Assembly: GCA_004557505.1 (NCBI GenBank)
Contig: SFGZ01000006.1
Coordinates: forward strand, 62,001 to 126,000
Source: Coriobacteriaceae bacterium
GTDB lineage: Bacteria; Actinomycetota; Coriobacteriia; Coriobacteriales; Atopobiaceae
Direction of reading: 5' to 3'
Length of the DNA: 64,000 bases
Shown: piece by piece, positions 42,526-51,620 of the stretch
Layout of the letters: each line of letters opens with the position of its first letter
Position numbering within the stretch: position 1 is the stretch's first letter
Position numbers and translations under genes: made by a program
Notes under the pieces: model-generated
The model's input: the letters and a program-made list of their open reading frames with translations, nothing else
Databases searched by the model: none
What the model was told of the DNA's origin: nothing

Positions 42526-43465
42526 CGAGACCACTGCCGGTCTGGGCGGCAACGACCTCGGCGTCGACCTCGGCGATCACGTCAGGAGGATTGGCAGGCG
42601 GGACCGCGTGGCAACGGGCGTCCTCACCGCCATCGTTGCCTTCGTCATCCTCCTCCTCGCATCCATCGTGGGCTTCATCCTCTTCAAGGGCCTGGGCCGC
42701 GCCCTCGCCCCGGGGTTTCTCACCACCTCGCCCCTGGCTGACGAGAACCCCGGCATCTCGTCCGAGGTCTTCGACTCGTTCTACATGCTCCTGATCACGC
42801 TGCTCATCAGCGTGCCCATCTCGCTCGGCGGTGCCATCTTTCTCGTGGAATACGCCCCGGACACCTGGGTCACCAAGGCCGCGAGCACGGCCATCGAGAC
42901 CCTCTCGAGCCTCCCCTCCATCGTCGTGGGCATGTTCGGCTCGCTCTTCTTCGTGGTCACGCTGGGCTGGGGCATCTCGATCATCGCGGGCGCCATGGCG
43001 CTCACGATGTTCAACATCCCCATCCTCGTCCGCGTGATCCAGCAGGCGCTCCACGACGTCCCCCGCTCGCAGCGCGACGCGGCCCTCGCCATGGGCCTCA
43101 CCCGCTGGGAGACCACGCGCTACGTGCTGCTCCCGGCCGCCATGCCCGCCATCGTCACGGGCGTCGTGATATCGGCCGGCCGCGTCTTTGGCGAGGCGGC
43201 CGCGCTGATCTTCACCTCGGGCTCCGCCGCCGTTAACATCAACTTCGCAAGCGCCAACCTCGCGAGCCCGCGCAACCCCTGGAACGTGTTCAGGCCCGCC
43301 GAGACGCTTGCGGTCCACATCTGGAAGCTCAAGATGGAGCCCACCCCCGGCAACGACGAGATTGTGTGGGGCACCGCAGCCGTGCTCATCGTCTGCGTCC
43401 TGCTCTTCAACGTCCTGGCGCGAGTCCTGGGAAAGGCGCTTGCCAAGAAGATGACGAGCGAATGA
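42518..43465 (+). CDS. pstA: Phosphate ABC transporter permease
   Basis: A 315-residue membrane subunit with six helices. Family features are GGAIFLVEYAP, LSSLPSIVVGMFG, the coupling loop DAALAMGLTRWETTRYVLLP and SAGRVFGEAAALI. The GTG at 42518 is preceded by AAGGGGG and overlaps pstC; the stop overlaps pstB as ATGA, so pst translation is coupled. Confidence 0.95.
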   Translation: MASETTAGLGGNDLGVDLGDHVRRIGRRDRVATGVLTAIVAFVILLLASIVGFILFKGLGRALAPGFLTTSPLADENPGISSEVFDSFYMLLITLLISVPISLGGAIFLVEYAPDTWVTKAASTAIETLSSLPSIVVGMFGSLFFVVTLGWGISIIAGAMALTMFNIPILVRVIQQALHDVPRSQRDAALAMGLTRWETTRYVLLPAAMPAIVTGVVISAGRVFGEAAALIFTSGSAAVNINFASANLASPRNPWNVFRPAETLAVHIWKLKMEPTPGNDEIVWGTAAVLIVCVLLFNVLARVLGKALAKKMTSE

Positions 43466-44265
43466 TGGGGGGAAAGACGATGGCACCCGCCACGGCCGCG
43501 CGCGACACGCTCCTCCACACCTCAGGCGTCACGGTCAGGTACGACTACACGCACGAGGCGCTGCACCCAACCACGCTCGCCTTCGAGGCCGGCACGGTCA
43601 CGGCGCTCATCGGCCCCTCTGGCTGCGGCAAGTCCACGTACCTGCGCTGCCTGAACCTCATGAACCGCGAGATCCCGCGCTGCGTGGTCGAGGGGGAGAT
43701 CCGCTACCACGGCCACGACGTGAACACGCCTGACGAGAACCTCTTCGAGCTGCGCAAGTCGATCGGCATGGTGTTCCAGCAGCCCACGCCCTTCAGGAAG
43801 TCCATCCGCGAGAACATCCTCTTTGCGCCCAGGCGCCACGGCCGCATCAAGGGCCGTGCGGAGGGAGACGAGCTGGTGGAGACGTCGCTTAGGCAGGCCG
43901 CCCTCTGGGACGAGGTCAAGGACAAGCTCGGCCAGAGCGGGCTCGGCCTCTCAGGCGGCCAGCAGCAGCGCCTGTGCATCGCCCGCACGCTTGCCATGAG
44001 GCCCGACGTGGTCCTCTTCGACGAGCCCTGCTCGGCGCTCGACCCCATCTCCACCTACTCCATCGAGGAGACGATCAGGTCGATCGCCCAGGCGGGCATC
44101 TGCTGCGTCATCGTGACGCACAACATGGAGCAGGCCACGCGCGTCTCCGACCGCACCGCCTTCTTCTACGTTGGCGACATGGTCGAGACGGGAGCGACCA
44201 AGCGGATCTTCTCGGCGCCCAAGGACCAGCGGCTTGCCGACTACCTGTCCGGGCGCTTCGGCTAA
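43462..44265 (+). CDS. pstB1: Phosphate ABC transporter ATPase (copy 1)
   Basis: A 267-residue ATPase with Walker A GPSGCGKST, Q-loop VFQQPTPF, signature LSGGQQQRL, Walker B VVLFDEPCSALD and switch VTHNMEQA. PstB proteins drive phosphate import and take part in Pho signalling. The ATG at 43462 overlaps the pstA stop; ATG 43480 behind a G-rich site is possible. A second pstB follows directly and shares 86 identical bases with it. Confidence 0.94.
   Translation: MMGGKTMAPATAARDTLLHTSGVTVRYDYTHEALHPTTLAFEAGTVTALIGPSGCGKSTYLRCLNLMNREIPRCVVEGEIRYHGHDVNTPDENLFELRKSIGMVFQQPTPFRKSIRENILFAPRRHGRIKGRAEGDELVETSLRQAALWDEVKDKLGQSGLGLSGGQQQRLCIARTLAMRPDVVLFDEPCSALDPISTYSIEETIRSIAQAGICCVIVTHNMEQATRVSDRTAFFYVGDMVETGATKRIFSAPKDQRLADYLSGRFG
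43897..43982 (+). repeat. 86-bp segment identical to one in pstB2 (copy 1)
   Basis: Every base from 43897 to 43982 matches 44706-44791. It covers the stretch before the ABC signature and the signature itself. The flanking regions of the two genes are clearly diverged. Confidence 0.85.
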
Positions 44266-44276
44266 TGGAGCTGATG

Positions 44277-45071
44277 ATGGAGAAAGAGTTCACGCAGGCG
44301 CAGCACAGGAGCGTGGAGGACGCGCCCCCCGTCATCTCCGTGAAGCGCTTCAGCCTTTGGTACACGGACTTCCAGGCGCTCAAGGACATCTCCCTGGACA
44401 TCCCCGAGCATCGCGCGATGGCCTTCATCGGGCCCTCGGGCTGCGGAAAGTCGACCCTCCTGCGCGCGTTCAACAGGATGTGCGACTTCGTCGAGGGCGT
44501 GCGCACCGAGGGGCGGATCGAGTTCAGGGGCGACGACATCCTCAAGACCGACGCCAACGCCCTCCGCGTACACGTGGGCATGGTGTTCCAGCACCCCAAC
44601 CCGTTCCCCATGAGCATCCGCGAGAACGTCCTGTACGGGCCGGCGCGCATGAAGCGCCTCTCGCGCGGCGAAAGGGACGAGATCGTGGAGCGCTGCCTCA
44701 CCCGCGCCGCCCTCTGGGACGAGGTCAAGGACAAGCTCGGCCAGAGCGGGCTCGGCCTCTCAGGCGGCCAGCAGCAGCGCCTGTGCATCGCGCGGGCCCT
44801 GGCGACCAGCCCCAGCGTCCTGCTCATGGACGAGCCCACGAGCGCCCTCGACCCCATCTCCACCTCGGTGGTGGAGGAGCTCATGGTGGAGCTCTCCCGC
44901 GACCACACGGTCGTGGTCGTGACGCATAATATGCAGCAGGCGGCGCGCGTGGCCGACAAGACCGCCTTCTTCTACCTGGGCCAGCTCATAGAAGCTGCCC
45001 CCACGGCAGAGCTCTTCTCCAACCCGCGCGAGACCCGCACGCAGGAATACCTCTCAGGGAGGTTCAGCTAA
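44277..45071 (+). CDS. pstB2: Phosphate ABC transporter ATPase (copy 2)
   Basis: A 264-residue ATPase with Walker A GPSGCGKST, VFQHPNPF, LSGGQQQRL, Walker B VLLMDEPTSALD and VTHNMQQA. ATGs occur at 44265, 44274 and 44277; the last has GGAG 6 nt upstream. It is closer to the common PstB sequence than copy 1. Two ATPase genes in one pst operon suggest a heterodimeric or condition-dependent engine, as in some streptococci. Confidence 0.94.
   Translation: MEKEFTQAQHRSVEDAPPVISVKRFSLWYTDFQALKDISLDIPEHRAMAFIGPSGCGKSTLLRAFNRMCDFVEGVRTEGRIEFRGDDILKTDANALRVHVGMVFQHPNPFPMSIRENVLYGPARMKRLSRGERDEIVERCLTRAALWDEVKDKLGQSGLGLSGGQQQRLCIARALATSPSVLLMDEPTSALDPISTSVVEELMVELSRDHTVVVVTHNMQQAARVADKTAFFYLGQLIEAAPTAELFSNPRETRTQEYLSGRFS
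44706..44791 (+). repeat. 86-bp segment identical to one in pstB1 (copy 2)
   Basis: Same sequence as 43897-43982, at the equivalent place in the paralogue, 809 bp away. Direct repeats of this length could recombine and fuse the two genes. Confidence 0.85.
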
Positions 45072-45760
45072 TGACCATCCAGACCCGCTCCAAGCTCACC
45101 GCACAGCTCGCCGACATCGAGGACCTGCTTGTCCGTTTCAAGGACAAGTGCGCGTCCGACGTGCGCGCCACCGGGCTTGCGGCCACCGGCGACAAGGGCG
45201 CCCAGGAGGGGCTCGCCCGCGGCCGCAAGGCCGAGGACCGCCTGCGCTCCTCGATCGAGTCCTCCTGCCTTGACGTGCTCCTCCTGCAACAGCCGCTCAT
45301 CGGTGACGACATGCGCTTTGTCACCGGCGCCTTCAGGATCGTGTCCGACCTCTCCCACATCGACGGCATGACGCGCGACGCGAGCTTCCTCGTGACCGAG
45401 GTCCCCGAGAAGGCGACGTCCAAGTTCGGCGCGGAGTTCGCCGAGATGGCAGACGTCACCGCCAAGATGGTGGAGAAGGCCACCGACGCCTTCTGCGGCT
45501 CCGACACCGAGGCCGCCCGGCAGGTCATCGCCGACGACGCCGCGGTCAACCTCATCTACGACGACGTCACCAGCAAGCTCGTGAGGCAGATCCGCGACGG
45601 CAAGTCCTCCGCCCGCTACCTGCCCGAGGTCCTCATGGTGGCCAAGTACTTCGAGCGCATCGGCGACCTTGCCAAGCGCATCGCCTCCTGGGCCATCTTC
45701 CGCGTGACGGGCGAGCACGTGACCGAGAAGGGCATCGACCCCATCCCAACCGAAGACTAG
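45071..45760 (+). CDS. phoU: Phosphate signalling complex protein PhoU
   Basis: A 229-residue all-helical protein with two three-helix repeats. The second carries the metal-binding-type MVAKYFERIGDLAKRIASW motif; the first repeat has SDLSHIDGMTRDA in the equivalent place. PhoU links the Pst transporter to the histidine kinase and damps the Pho response when phosphate is ample. The ATG overlaps the pstB2 stop (TAATG). It is followed by the two-component genes. Confidence 0.93.
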   Translation: MTIQTRSKLTAQLADIEDLLVRFKDKCASDVRATGLAATGDKGAQEGLARGRKAEDRLRSSIESSCLDVLLLQQPLIGDDMRFVTGAFRIVSDLSHIDGMTRDASFLVTEVPEKATSKFGAEFAEMADVTAKMVEKATDAFCGSDTEAARQVIADDAAVNLIYDDVTSKLVRQIRDGKSSARYLPEVLMVAKYFERIGDLAKRIASWAIFRVTGEHVTEKGIDPIPTED

Positions 45761-45804
45761 ACTCTTTTGTTGGCAGTGCGGCGAGGGAAGGGTGGGGCTA
45801 GGCG

Positions 45805-46515
45805 ATGCCAGAGAAGGCGGCACCGGTCTCGGGCGTGGTGTACTACGTCGAGGACGACAAGAACATACGCGAGCTCACGGTCTATGCGCTCCGCCAGGCG
45901 GGGCTCGACGCGGTCGGGTGCGACGGCGACGCCGAGTTCAGGCGCCTGTGCGCCGAGAGGAGGCCCGACGCCGTCCTCCTCGACATCATGCTCCCCGACG
46001 CGGACGGCCTGGACATCCTCGCGCGCATCAGGCACACCCCGGGCATCACCCGGGTTCCCGTGATGATGCTCACGGCGAAGGACTCCGAGCTCGACAAGGT
46101 GCGGGCCCTCGACGGCGGCGCCGACGACTATCTCTCAAAGCCCTTCGGCATGATGGAGCTCGTGAGCCGCACGCGCGCGCTCCTCAGGCGCGCCGGCCGC
46201 TCCTCAGACGGCGTGCCCGAGCGCAAGGCGCTCTTGGTCGAGAACCTCACGCTCTGGCCGGATCGCCGCGAGGCGACCATCGACGGCGGGCCCCTGTCGC
46301 TCACCATGCGCGAATTCGACCTGCTCGAGTTCCTCATGAGGAGCCCGGGCGTGGTGTTCTCGCGCGAGACCCTGCTCCAGCGCGTCTGGGGCTGGGACTT
46401 CGATGGCGGTTCCCGCACCGTTGACGTTCACGTGCAGCAGATCCGCGCCAAGCTCGGTGACTCCTCCGACCTCATCGAGACCGTCCGCGGCGTCGGCTAC
46501 CGCATGCGCGGGTAG
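45805..46515 (+). CDS. phoP: OmpR/PhoB-type response regulator
   Basis: A 236-residue regulator. The receiver domain has the acidic pair in YVEDDKN, the phospho-acceptor Asp in VLLDIMLPD, the Thr in MLTAKD and the Lys in LSKPFG. The C-terminal winged helix has LTMREFDLLEFLMRSPGVVFSRETLLQRVWG. Position after phoU and before a kinase makes it the likely Pho regulator that would bind the site upstream of pstS. The phoP/phoB name is by context. Confidence 0.93.
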   Translation: MPEKAAPVSGVVYYVEDDKNIRELTVYALRQAGLDAVGCDGDAEFRRLCAERRPDAVLLDIMLPDADGLDILARIRHTPGITRVPVMMLTAKDSELDKVRALDGGADDYLSKPFGMMELVSRTRALLRRAGRSSDGVPERKALLVENLTLWPDRREATIDGGPLSLTMREFDLLEFLMRSPGVVFSRETLLQRVWGWDFDGGSRTVDVHVQQIRAKLGDSSDLIETVRGVGYRMRG

Positions 46516-46524
46516 GCGAGGCCT

Positions 46525-47928
46525 GTGGGGAGGGGAGGCAGGGGAGGCGAGGGCACGGCGCACTCGCTGCGCAGGAGCGTCTTTGTGTCGTTTGCCGTCT
46601 CGTGCTCCGTCGTCGCGGCGGTCCTGCTCCTCACGCTCTCCATGTTCTATCGGTCGTCGGTCCTGAACGACGCGAAGGGCATGCTCGCGCGCGAGTGCGC
46701 GAGCGTCGCCGCGTCGATCGGAGATGGGGGAGGCGCGGCAGACGAGATCGGCCTCCTCTCGTCCATAGACTTTGGCGAGGAGCGAGCGACGCTCGTCGCG
46801 CCCGACGGGACGGTGCTCTATGACTCCCTGGCGGACGCCGCAACGCTCGAGAACCACGCCGGCCGCCCGGAGGTCGCCGAGGCCTTCCAGACAGGCGAGG
46901 GGGAGTCCGACCGCGCCTCCGACACCCTGGGGTACGTGAGCCTCTACCATGCAAGGCGACTTCCATCCGGCGACGTGGTGCGCCTGGGGCTCGACCGAAG
47001 CAGCGTGGGCCGCGTCGTTGGCCAGGGCCTGTTCCTCATGGTCATCGTCGTGGGGTGCCTGGTCGTCGTGGCATGGTTCGTCTCGCGGGTCATCGCCAGC
47101 CGCCTGGTTCGGCCCATCCTCGAGATCGATCCCGAGGCAGAGGATGCAAAGGCGCCCTACGTCGAGCTCGAGCCGCTGGTCTCGCGCCTGAACGAGCAGC
47201 ATCACGACATCATCGAGCGCATGGACCAGGTCCAGAGCGCCGACGACATGCGCCGGGAGTTCACCGCCAACGTGACGCACGAGCTCAAGACGCCCATCGC
47301 CGCCATCTCCGGTGCCTCCGAGCTCATCCGCGACGGCATCGTGCGCCCCGAGGACATCCCCAACTTCGCAGGCCGCATCTATGACGACGCGCAGCGCCTC
47401 TCGGCACTGGTGAGCGACATCCTCACGCTCTCGAAGCTCGACGAGACCGAGCGGACGCGGGACCGCCAGATGTTCGGAAGCGTCGAGGACATCGACCTGC
47501 TCTCCGTCGCCTCGGACGTCTGCCAGCGCTACGGGCAGCGCGCCCGCGACGCCGGTGTGAGGCTCAGGCTCGATGGTGTCTCCACCACCATTCGGGGCAA
47601 CGCGCGTCTGCTCGACGAGATGGTGGGCAACCTCGTCTCCAACTCCATCCGCTACAACCGCCAGGGCGGCAGCGTCTTCGTGTGGGTCCTGCCGCAGGCA
47701 GGCAAGCCCTGCGTGCGCGTGAGCGACACCGGCATCGGCATCCCGCAGGAGGACCAGGCCAAGGTGTTCGAGCGCTTCTATCGCGTCGACAAGGGGCGCA
47801 GCCGCGAGAGGGGCGGCACCGGGCTGGGGCTTGCCATCGTGAAGCACGCGGTGGCCTTCCACGACGCCACCATCGACCTCAAGAGCGAGCTGGGCAAGGG
47901 CACCCAGATCACCGTGACGTTCCCGTGA
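46525..47928 (+). CDS. phoR: Sensor histidine kinase, PhoR-like
   Basis: A 467-residue membrane kinase. Two hydrophobic helices (about residues 20-40 and 165-190) flank an extracytoplasmic sensor region. The cytoplasmic part has the H box FTANVTHELKTPI, N box MVGNLVSNSIRYN, and G boxes VSDTGIGIP and GGTGLGLAI. A PAS domain is not obvious between helix 2 and the H box, where many PhoR proteins have one. The GTG start is inferred from spacing, with a purine-rich region around it. It ends the Pho cluster. Confidence 0.9.
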   Translation: MGRGGRGGEGTAHSLRRSVFVSFAVSCSVVAAVLLLTLSMFYRSSVLNDAKGMLARECASVAASIGDGGGAADEIGLLSSIDFGEERATLVAPDGTVLYDSLADAATLENHAGRPEVAEAFQTGEGESDRASDTLGYVSLYHARRLPSGDVVRLGLDRSSVGRVVGQGLFLMVIVVGCLVVVAWFVSRVIASRLVRPILEIDPEAEDAKAPYVELEPLVSRLNEQHHDIIERMDQVQSADDMRREFTANVTHELKTPIAAISGASELIRDGIVRPEDIPNFAGRIYDDAQRLSALVSDILTLSKLDETERTRDRQMFGSVEDIDLLSVASDVCQRYGQRARDAGVRLRLDGVSTTIRGNARLLDEMVGNLVSNSIRYNRQGGSVFVWVLPQAGKPCVRVSDTGIGIPQEDQAKVFERFYRVDKGRSRERGGTGLGLAIVKHAVAFHDATIDLKSELGKGTQITVTFP

Positions 47929-47949
47929 GGCAGGGGCCGTCCTGCCGTC

Positions 47950-48876
47950 TCACCCTCGCCTCACCGTCGTCCCGTGCTCGCTTGCGCGCAGCGTGCGAAC
48001 CCAGAGCTGCGGCATCGCGGCGCCCGCCGCGCCCGCGACGCTCGCGGCGCGCTCGTCGCCATCGGCGATTGCCACCATGGTCGCGCCAGAGCCAGAGATG
48101 AGGAACGCGCACGCGCCGTTCTCGTTGGCAACGTCGCGCAGCATCTGGTAGTCGGGGATGAGGGGCGCGCGGTACGGCTCGTGGATCCTGTCGTGGCAGC
48201 AGGCGCGAATGGCGCCGGCGTCGCCCTTGGCCATGGCGCTCACCATGGCGAGGCAGCGGCCCACCTGCCACGAGACGGTGCTGGTGGGGACCATGGCGGG
48301 AAGCGCGCGCCGCGCGTCGCGCGTGAGGACGCGGTAGGGGGGCGCCATGCAGACGAAGCGCAGGTTGTCGGCAACCACCCAGCGCGTGGTGACCGTCGAC
48401 GACCCTTCGACGTAGGAGCTCACGAGCCCGCCCATGACGGCGGGGGCGACGTTGTCGGGGTGCCCCTCGATGGCGGTGGCGAGCGAAAGCGTGCGCTCGC
48501 GGTCGAGCGGCAGGCCGGCGAGGGCCTGCGCCGCCGCGATGCCCGCCACCACGCAGGTCGAGCTGGAGCCAAGCCCGCCGGCGGCGGGGATGGCGCAGGA
48601 CTCCGTGATGTGGAGCGGGCGTGCCTCAAGGCCAAACTCCCTGCATCCGCAGAGGTACGAGGTCCACACCAAGTTGTCCTCGCCGGCAAGCTCGCTCACG
48701 CAGCCGTCTATCCTCAGGGTGTCTGCCGGCTCGAAGGCAAACTCGGCGGCAAGGTCGAGCGCAAGCCCCAGCACGTCGAAGCCAACGCCCAGGTTCGCCG
48801 AGGTCGCGGGCACGCTCACGCGCACGGCGCCGGCCGCGGCGCCCTTGGCCCCCCGTCCCCCCTCGGCCGCGCTCAC
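47950..48876 (-). CDS. thrB: Homoserine kinase
   Basis: A 308-residue GHMP kinase phosphorylating homoserine, the first committed step to threonine. It has PATSANLGVGFDVLG, the ATP loop IPAAGGLGSSST, EGHPDNVAPAVMGG and the C-terminal ISGSGATMVAI. The GTG at 48876 overlaps the thrC stop (GTGA), and CAAGGG lies 7 nt upstream. It is translationally coupled to thrC and convergent with phoR. Confidence 0.95.
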   Translation of the reverse strand: MSAAEGGRGAKGAAAGAVRVSVPATSANLGVGFDVLGLALDLAAEFAFEPADTLRIDGCVSELAGEDNLVWTSYLCGCREFGLEARPLHITESCAIPAAGGLGSSSTCVVAGIAAAQALAGLPLDRERTLSLATAIEGHPDNVAPAVMGGLVSSYVEGSSTVTTRWVVADNLRFVCMAPPYRVLTRDARRALPAMVPTSTVSWQVGRCLAMVSAMAKGDAGAIRACCHDRIHEPYRAPLIPDYQMLRDVANENGACAFLISGSGATMVAIADGDERAASVAGAAGAAMPQLWVRTLRASEHGTTVRRG

Positions 48877-50357
48877 AGGAAGACCCTTGCGCACGCGGAC
48901 TCCACGAAGGCGCCCATCTTGTCACGGTCGCAGACGTCGTCGTGGAGGCTCTCGGCATCGCGCAGGCTCGAGAGCTGCACGGGCGCCGTGGTGCCGGTGA
49001 CGTGCTCGAGCGAGTCCATGCTCGCAAAGCCGTTCATGCCCGAGGCGTCGATGCCCAAGGCCCCCAGGACGTCTGCGGGGAACTTGTAGGGGCTTGCCGT
49101 GGAGAGGCACACCCGTGCCGAGCCGTCCTCGTCCAGCGCGTCCATGACGTGCTTCGCGACGGCCGTGTGTGGGTCGATGAGCCTGTGGCATCCCTCCCAG
49201 GTGGCGAGGATCGTCTCGCGCGCCATCCCGTCGTCCGCGCGGCCGCAGCCAAAGGTCTCCTGGATGCTGGCGAGAAGCGCCGGCGGCACGGTGTAGGCGC
49301 CCCTCTCGGCGAGGTCGGCCATGAGGGACGCTACGAGCTCGACGTCCCCGCTGGAGGCGAAGTAGAGCAGGCGCTCGAGGTTGGAGGAGACCAGGATGTC
49401 CATGGAGGGCGAGATGGTCTTCACAAACGGGCGGCGCCTGTCGTAGGTCCCCGTGGTGAGAAAGTCGGTGAGCACGTCGTTGGCGTTGGAGGCCACGACC
49501 AGCTTGCGCACGGGCAGGCCCATGCGCTTGGCGTAGTAGCCGGCCAGCACGTCGCCAAAGTTGCCCGTGGGGACGACGTAGGTGACCTCGCCGCCCGGGG
49601 CGACGGCTCCTGCGCGCACCAGCTGCGCGTAGGAGTCGAAGTAGTACGTCACCTGCGGCGCGAGGCGGCCGACGTTGATGGAGTTCGCGCTCGAGAGCAC
49701 CACGTTGCGCGCGGAGAGCCGCCCGGCGAGGTCGTGGTCGGAGAAGATGCGCTTCACCTCGGACTGCGCGTCGTCGAAGTTGCCGCGTATGGCGCAGACC
49801 GCCACGTTGCCGCCGACCTGCGTGACCATCTGGAGGTGCTGGATGTCGGACACCTTGCCCCAGGGGTAGAAGACGCAGACGCCCGTGTGCGGGACGCCCG
49901 AGAAGCCATCGAGCGCCGCCTTGCCGGTGTCGCCCGAGGTGGCCGTCACGATCATCACGTCACGGCCGTCGCCCTCGCGCGCGACGCCCATGAGCTGCGG
50001 CAGCATCTGCAGTGCCACGTCCTTGAAGGCGCAGGTGGGCCCGTGGAAGAGCTCGAGGAGCCAGTCGGAGCCAAGCGGCGTCACGGGACACACCTCGGGG
50101 GCGTCCCACTGGGCGCCGTATGCCGCGCTCACGCAATCGGCGAGCTCGCCTGCCGTGTAGTCGGGAAGGAGCGCTCCAAGCACGCGCCCTGCCGTCTGGG
50201 CGAAGCTGCCGGCGCACACCTGGGCGAGGTCGAGCCGCTCCGAGCCAAGGGCGTCGGAGACGTAGAGGCCCCCATCGGGTGCCAGGCCGGCGAGAATTGC
50301 TTGCTTGCTTGTTACCAATTCCCCATGTGAGCGGGTGCTGTGGTAGAACGTTTCCAC
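48873..50357 (-). CDS. thrC: Threonine synthase
   Basis: A 494-residue PLP enzyme making threonine from phosphohomoserine. It opens with FYHSTRSH, has the PLP lysine in HGPTCAFKDVALQ, and the phosphate-binding TATSGDTGKAAL. Length fits the long bacterial/fungal class of threonine synthase. GTG start with AAGGAG 6 nt upstream. It is divergent from hom, with a 121-bp gap that would hold both promoters. Confidence 0.96.
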   Translation of the reverse strand: METFYHSTRSHGELVTSKQAILAGLAPDGGLYVSDALGSERLDLAQVCAGSFAQTAGRVLGALLPDYTAGELADCVSAAYGAQWDAPEVCPVTPLGSDWLLELFHGPTCAFKDVALQMLPQLMGVAREGDGRDVMIVTATSGDTGKAALDGFSGVPHTGVCVFYPWGKVSDIQHLQMVTQVGGNVAVCAIRGNFDDAQSEVKRIFSDHDLAGRLSARNVVLSSANSINVGRLAPQVTYYFDSYAQLVRAGAVAPGGEVTYVVPTGNFGDVLAGYYAKRMGLPVRKLVVASNANDVLTDFLTTGTYDRRRPFVKTISPSMDILVSSNLERLLYFASSGDVELVASLMADLAERGAYTVPPALLASIQETFGCGRADDGMARETILATWEGCHRLIDPHTAVAKHVMDALDEDGSARVCLSTASPYKFPADVLGALGIDASGMNGFASMDSLEHVTGTTAPVQLSSLRDAESLHDDVCDRDKMGAFVESACARVFL

Positions 50358-50478
50358 GGTCGGCTCCTTGCGTCGTTACGGCCCTGCATCGTGTCCAGCA
50401 CGTATGATAGCTGGTACCACGCATGGCCGTGCGGCGCACGGCAGGCGCCGACACACAGTTGAAAGAGATTGGAAGCCG

Positions 50479-51609
50479 ATGAAGATAGCCATCCTGGGAT
50501 ACGGCACCGTTGGCCGCGGCGTTGCGCAGATCATCGAGGAGCGCGTGCCCGAGGTCGACCTCGCCCGCATCCTCGAGCTGCCCGACCGTCTCTGCGACCC
50601 CCGCATGACCCCCAACTACCAGGACATCGTCGATGACCCCGCCATCGAGCTCGTGGTGGAGTGCATGGGCGGCATCGAGCCCGCCCACACCTTCATCCTG
50701 CAGGCGCTCGACGCCGGCAAGCATGTGGTGACCTCGAACAAGGCCGTGGTCGCCGCCCACTTCGCCGAGTTCGCCGCGGCCGCCTCAAAGGCGGGCGTGG
50801 GACTCTTCATCGAGGCCTCGGTGGGCGGCGGCATCCCCTGGATCGCGAGCATCGAGAAGGTGCGGCGCATCGAGGACGTCCAGTCCTTCTCGGGCATCAT
50901 GAATGGGACCACCAACTACATCGTCTACTCCATGCTCAAGGATGGCGCGGACTTCTCGGAGGTCCTGAGCAAGGCCCAGGAGCTTGGCTTTGCCGAGAGG
51001 GACCCCACCGCCGACATCGACGGCATCGACGTGCGCAACAAGACCGTCATCTCGGCCTCCGTCGCCTTTGACGTGGCCTGCACGCAGGACCTCCCCGTCT
51101 CGGGCATCAGGAACCTCACCAAGTACGACCTCAGCCTCTTTGGCAGCCGCGGCCTCACGGTCAAGCTCATCGGGCGGGGCGTCCAGGCGGACGGCCGCTA
51201 CGCCGTCTCGGTGGAGCCCGTCGCCGTGAGCGCCTCGACGCTCGAGGCCAACGTGCCCACCAACTTCAACCTCGTGACGCTCGACGCGCCCTCCATCGGC
51301 GAGCTCAAGTTCTACGGCCAGGGCGCGGGGAGCCTGCCTACGGGCAACGCCATCGTCCAGGACATCCTCGACTGCGTGGCCGGCAGGAGGCCCGCCTACG
51401 ACTTCTCCCGCGGCCTCGCGTATGACCCCGCCATGCTCCATGGGCCCTATGTGTTCCGCACCGAGGCCACCATCCCCGGCGCCACGTTCTACGAGCCCGG
51501 CGCCGCCATCGTGGGCGACCTCACCGCAACCCAGGCGCGCGCCCTGCTCGACGAGGCCCTGAAATCCGACCCAACCACATTCATGGCGGCCGTGTCCGCG
51601 AACAGCTAG
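50479..51609 (+). CDS. hom: Homoserine dehydrogenase, without ACT domain
   Basis: A 376-residue NAD(P)-dependent oxidoreductase converting aspartate semialdehyde to homoserine. The dinucleotide fold opens with AILGYGTVGRGV; SNKAVVAAH, GIMNGTTNYI and AELGFAERDPTADIDGID (read here as QELGFAERDPTADIDG) follow. The chain ends near residue 376 with no C-terminal ACT domain, whereas many bacterial Hom proteins of about 420-440 residues have one. Threonine feedback through that domain is therefore unlikely. Start ATG follows AGAGATTGGAAG. Confidence 0.95.
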   Translation: MKIAILGYGTVGRGVAQIIEERVPEVDLARILELPDRLCDPRMTPNYQDIVDDPAIELVVECMGGIEPAHTFILQALDAGKHVVTSNKAVVAAHFAEFAAAASKAGVGLFIEASVGGGIPWIASIEKVRRIEDVQSFSGIMNGTTNYIVYSMLKDGADFSEVLSKAQELGFAERDPTADIDGIDVRNKTVISASVAFDVACTQDLPVSGIRNLTKYDLSLFGSRGLTVKLIGRGVQADGRYAVSVEPVAVSASTLEANVPTNFNLVTLDAPSIGELKFYGQGAGSLPTGNAIVQDILDCVAGRRPAYDFSRGLAYDPAMLHGPYVFRTEATIPGATFYEPGAAIVGDLTATQARALLDEALKSDPTTFMAAVSANS

Positions 51610-51620
51610 GAGAGGATCAC

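Noticed and set aside
50405..50425. T-box-like sequence (ctggtaccac) before hom
   Set aside because: It resembles TGGnACCGCG, but the gap to thrC is only 121 bp, there is no specifier stem or terminator, and one consensus base is off.
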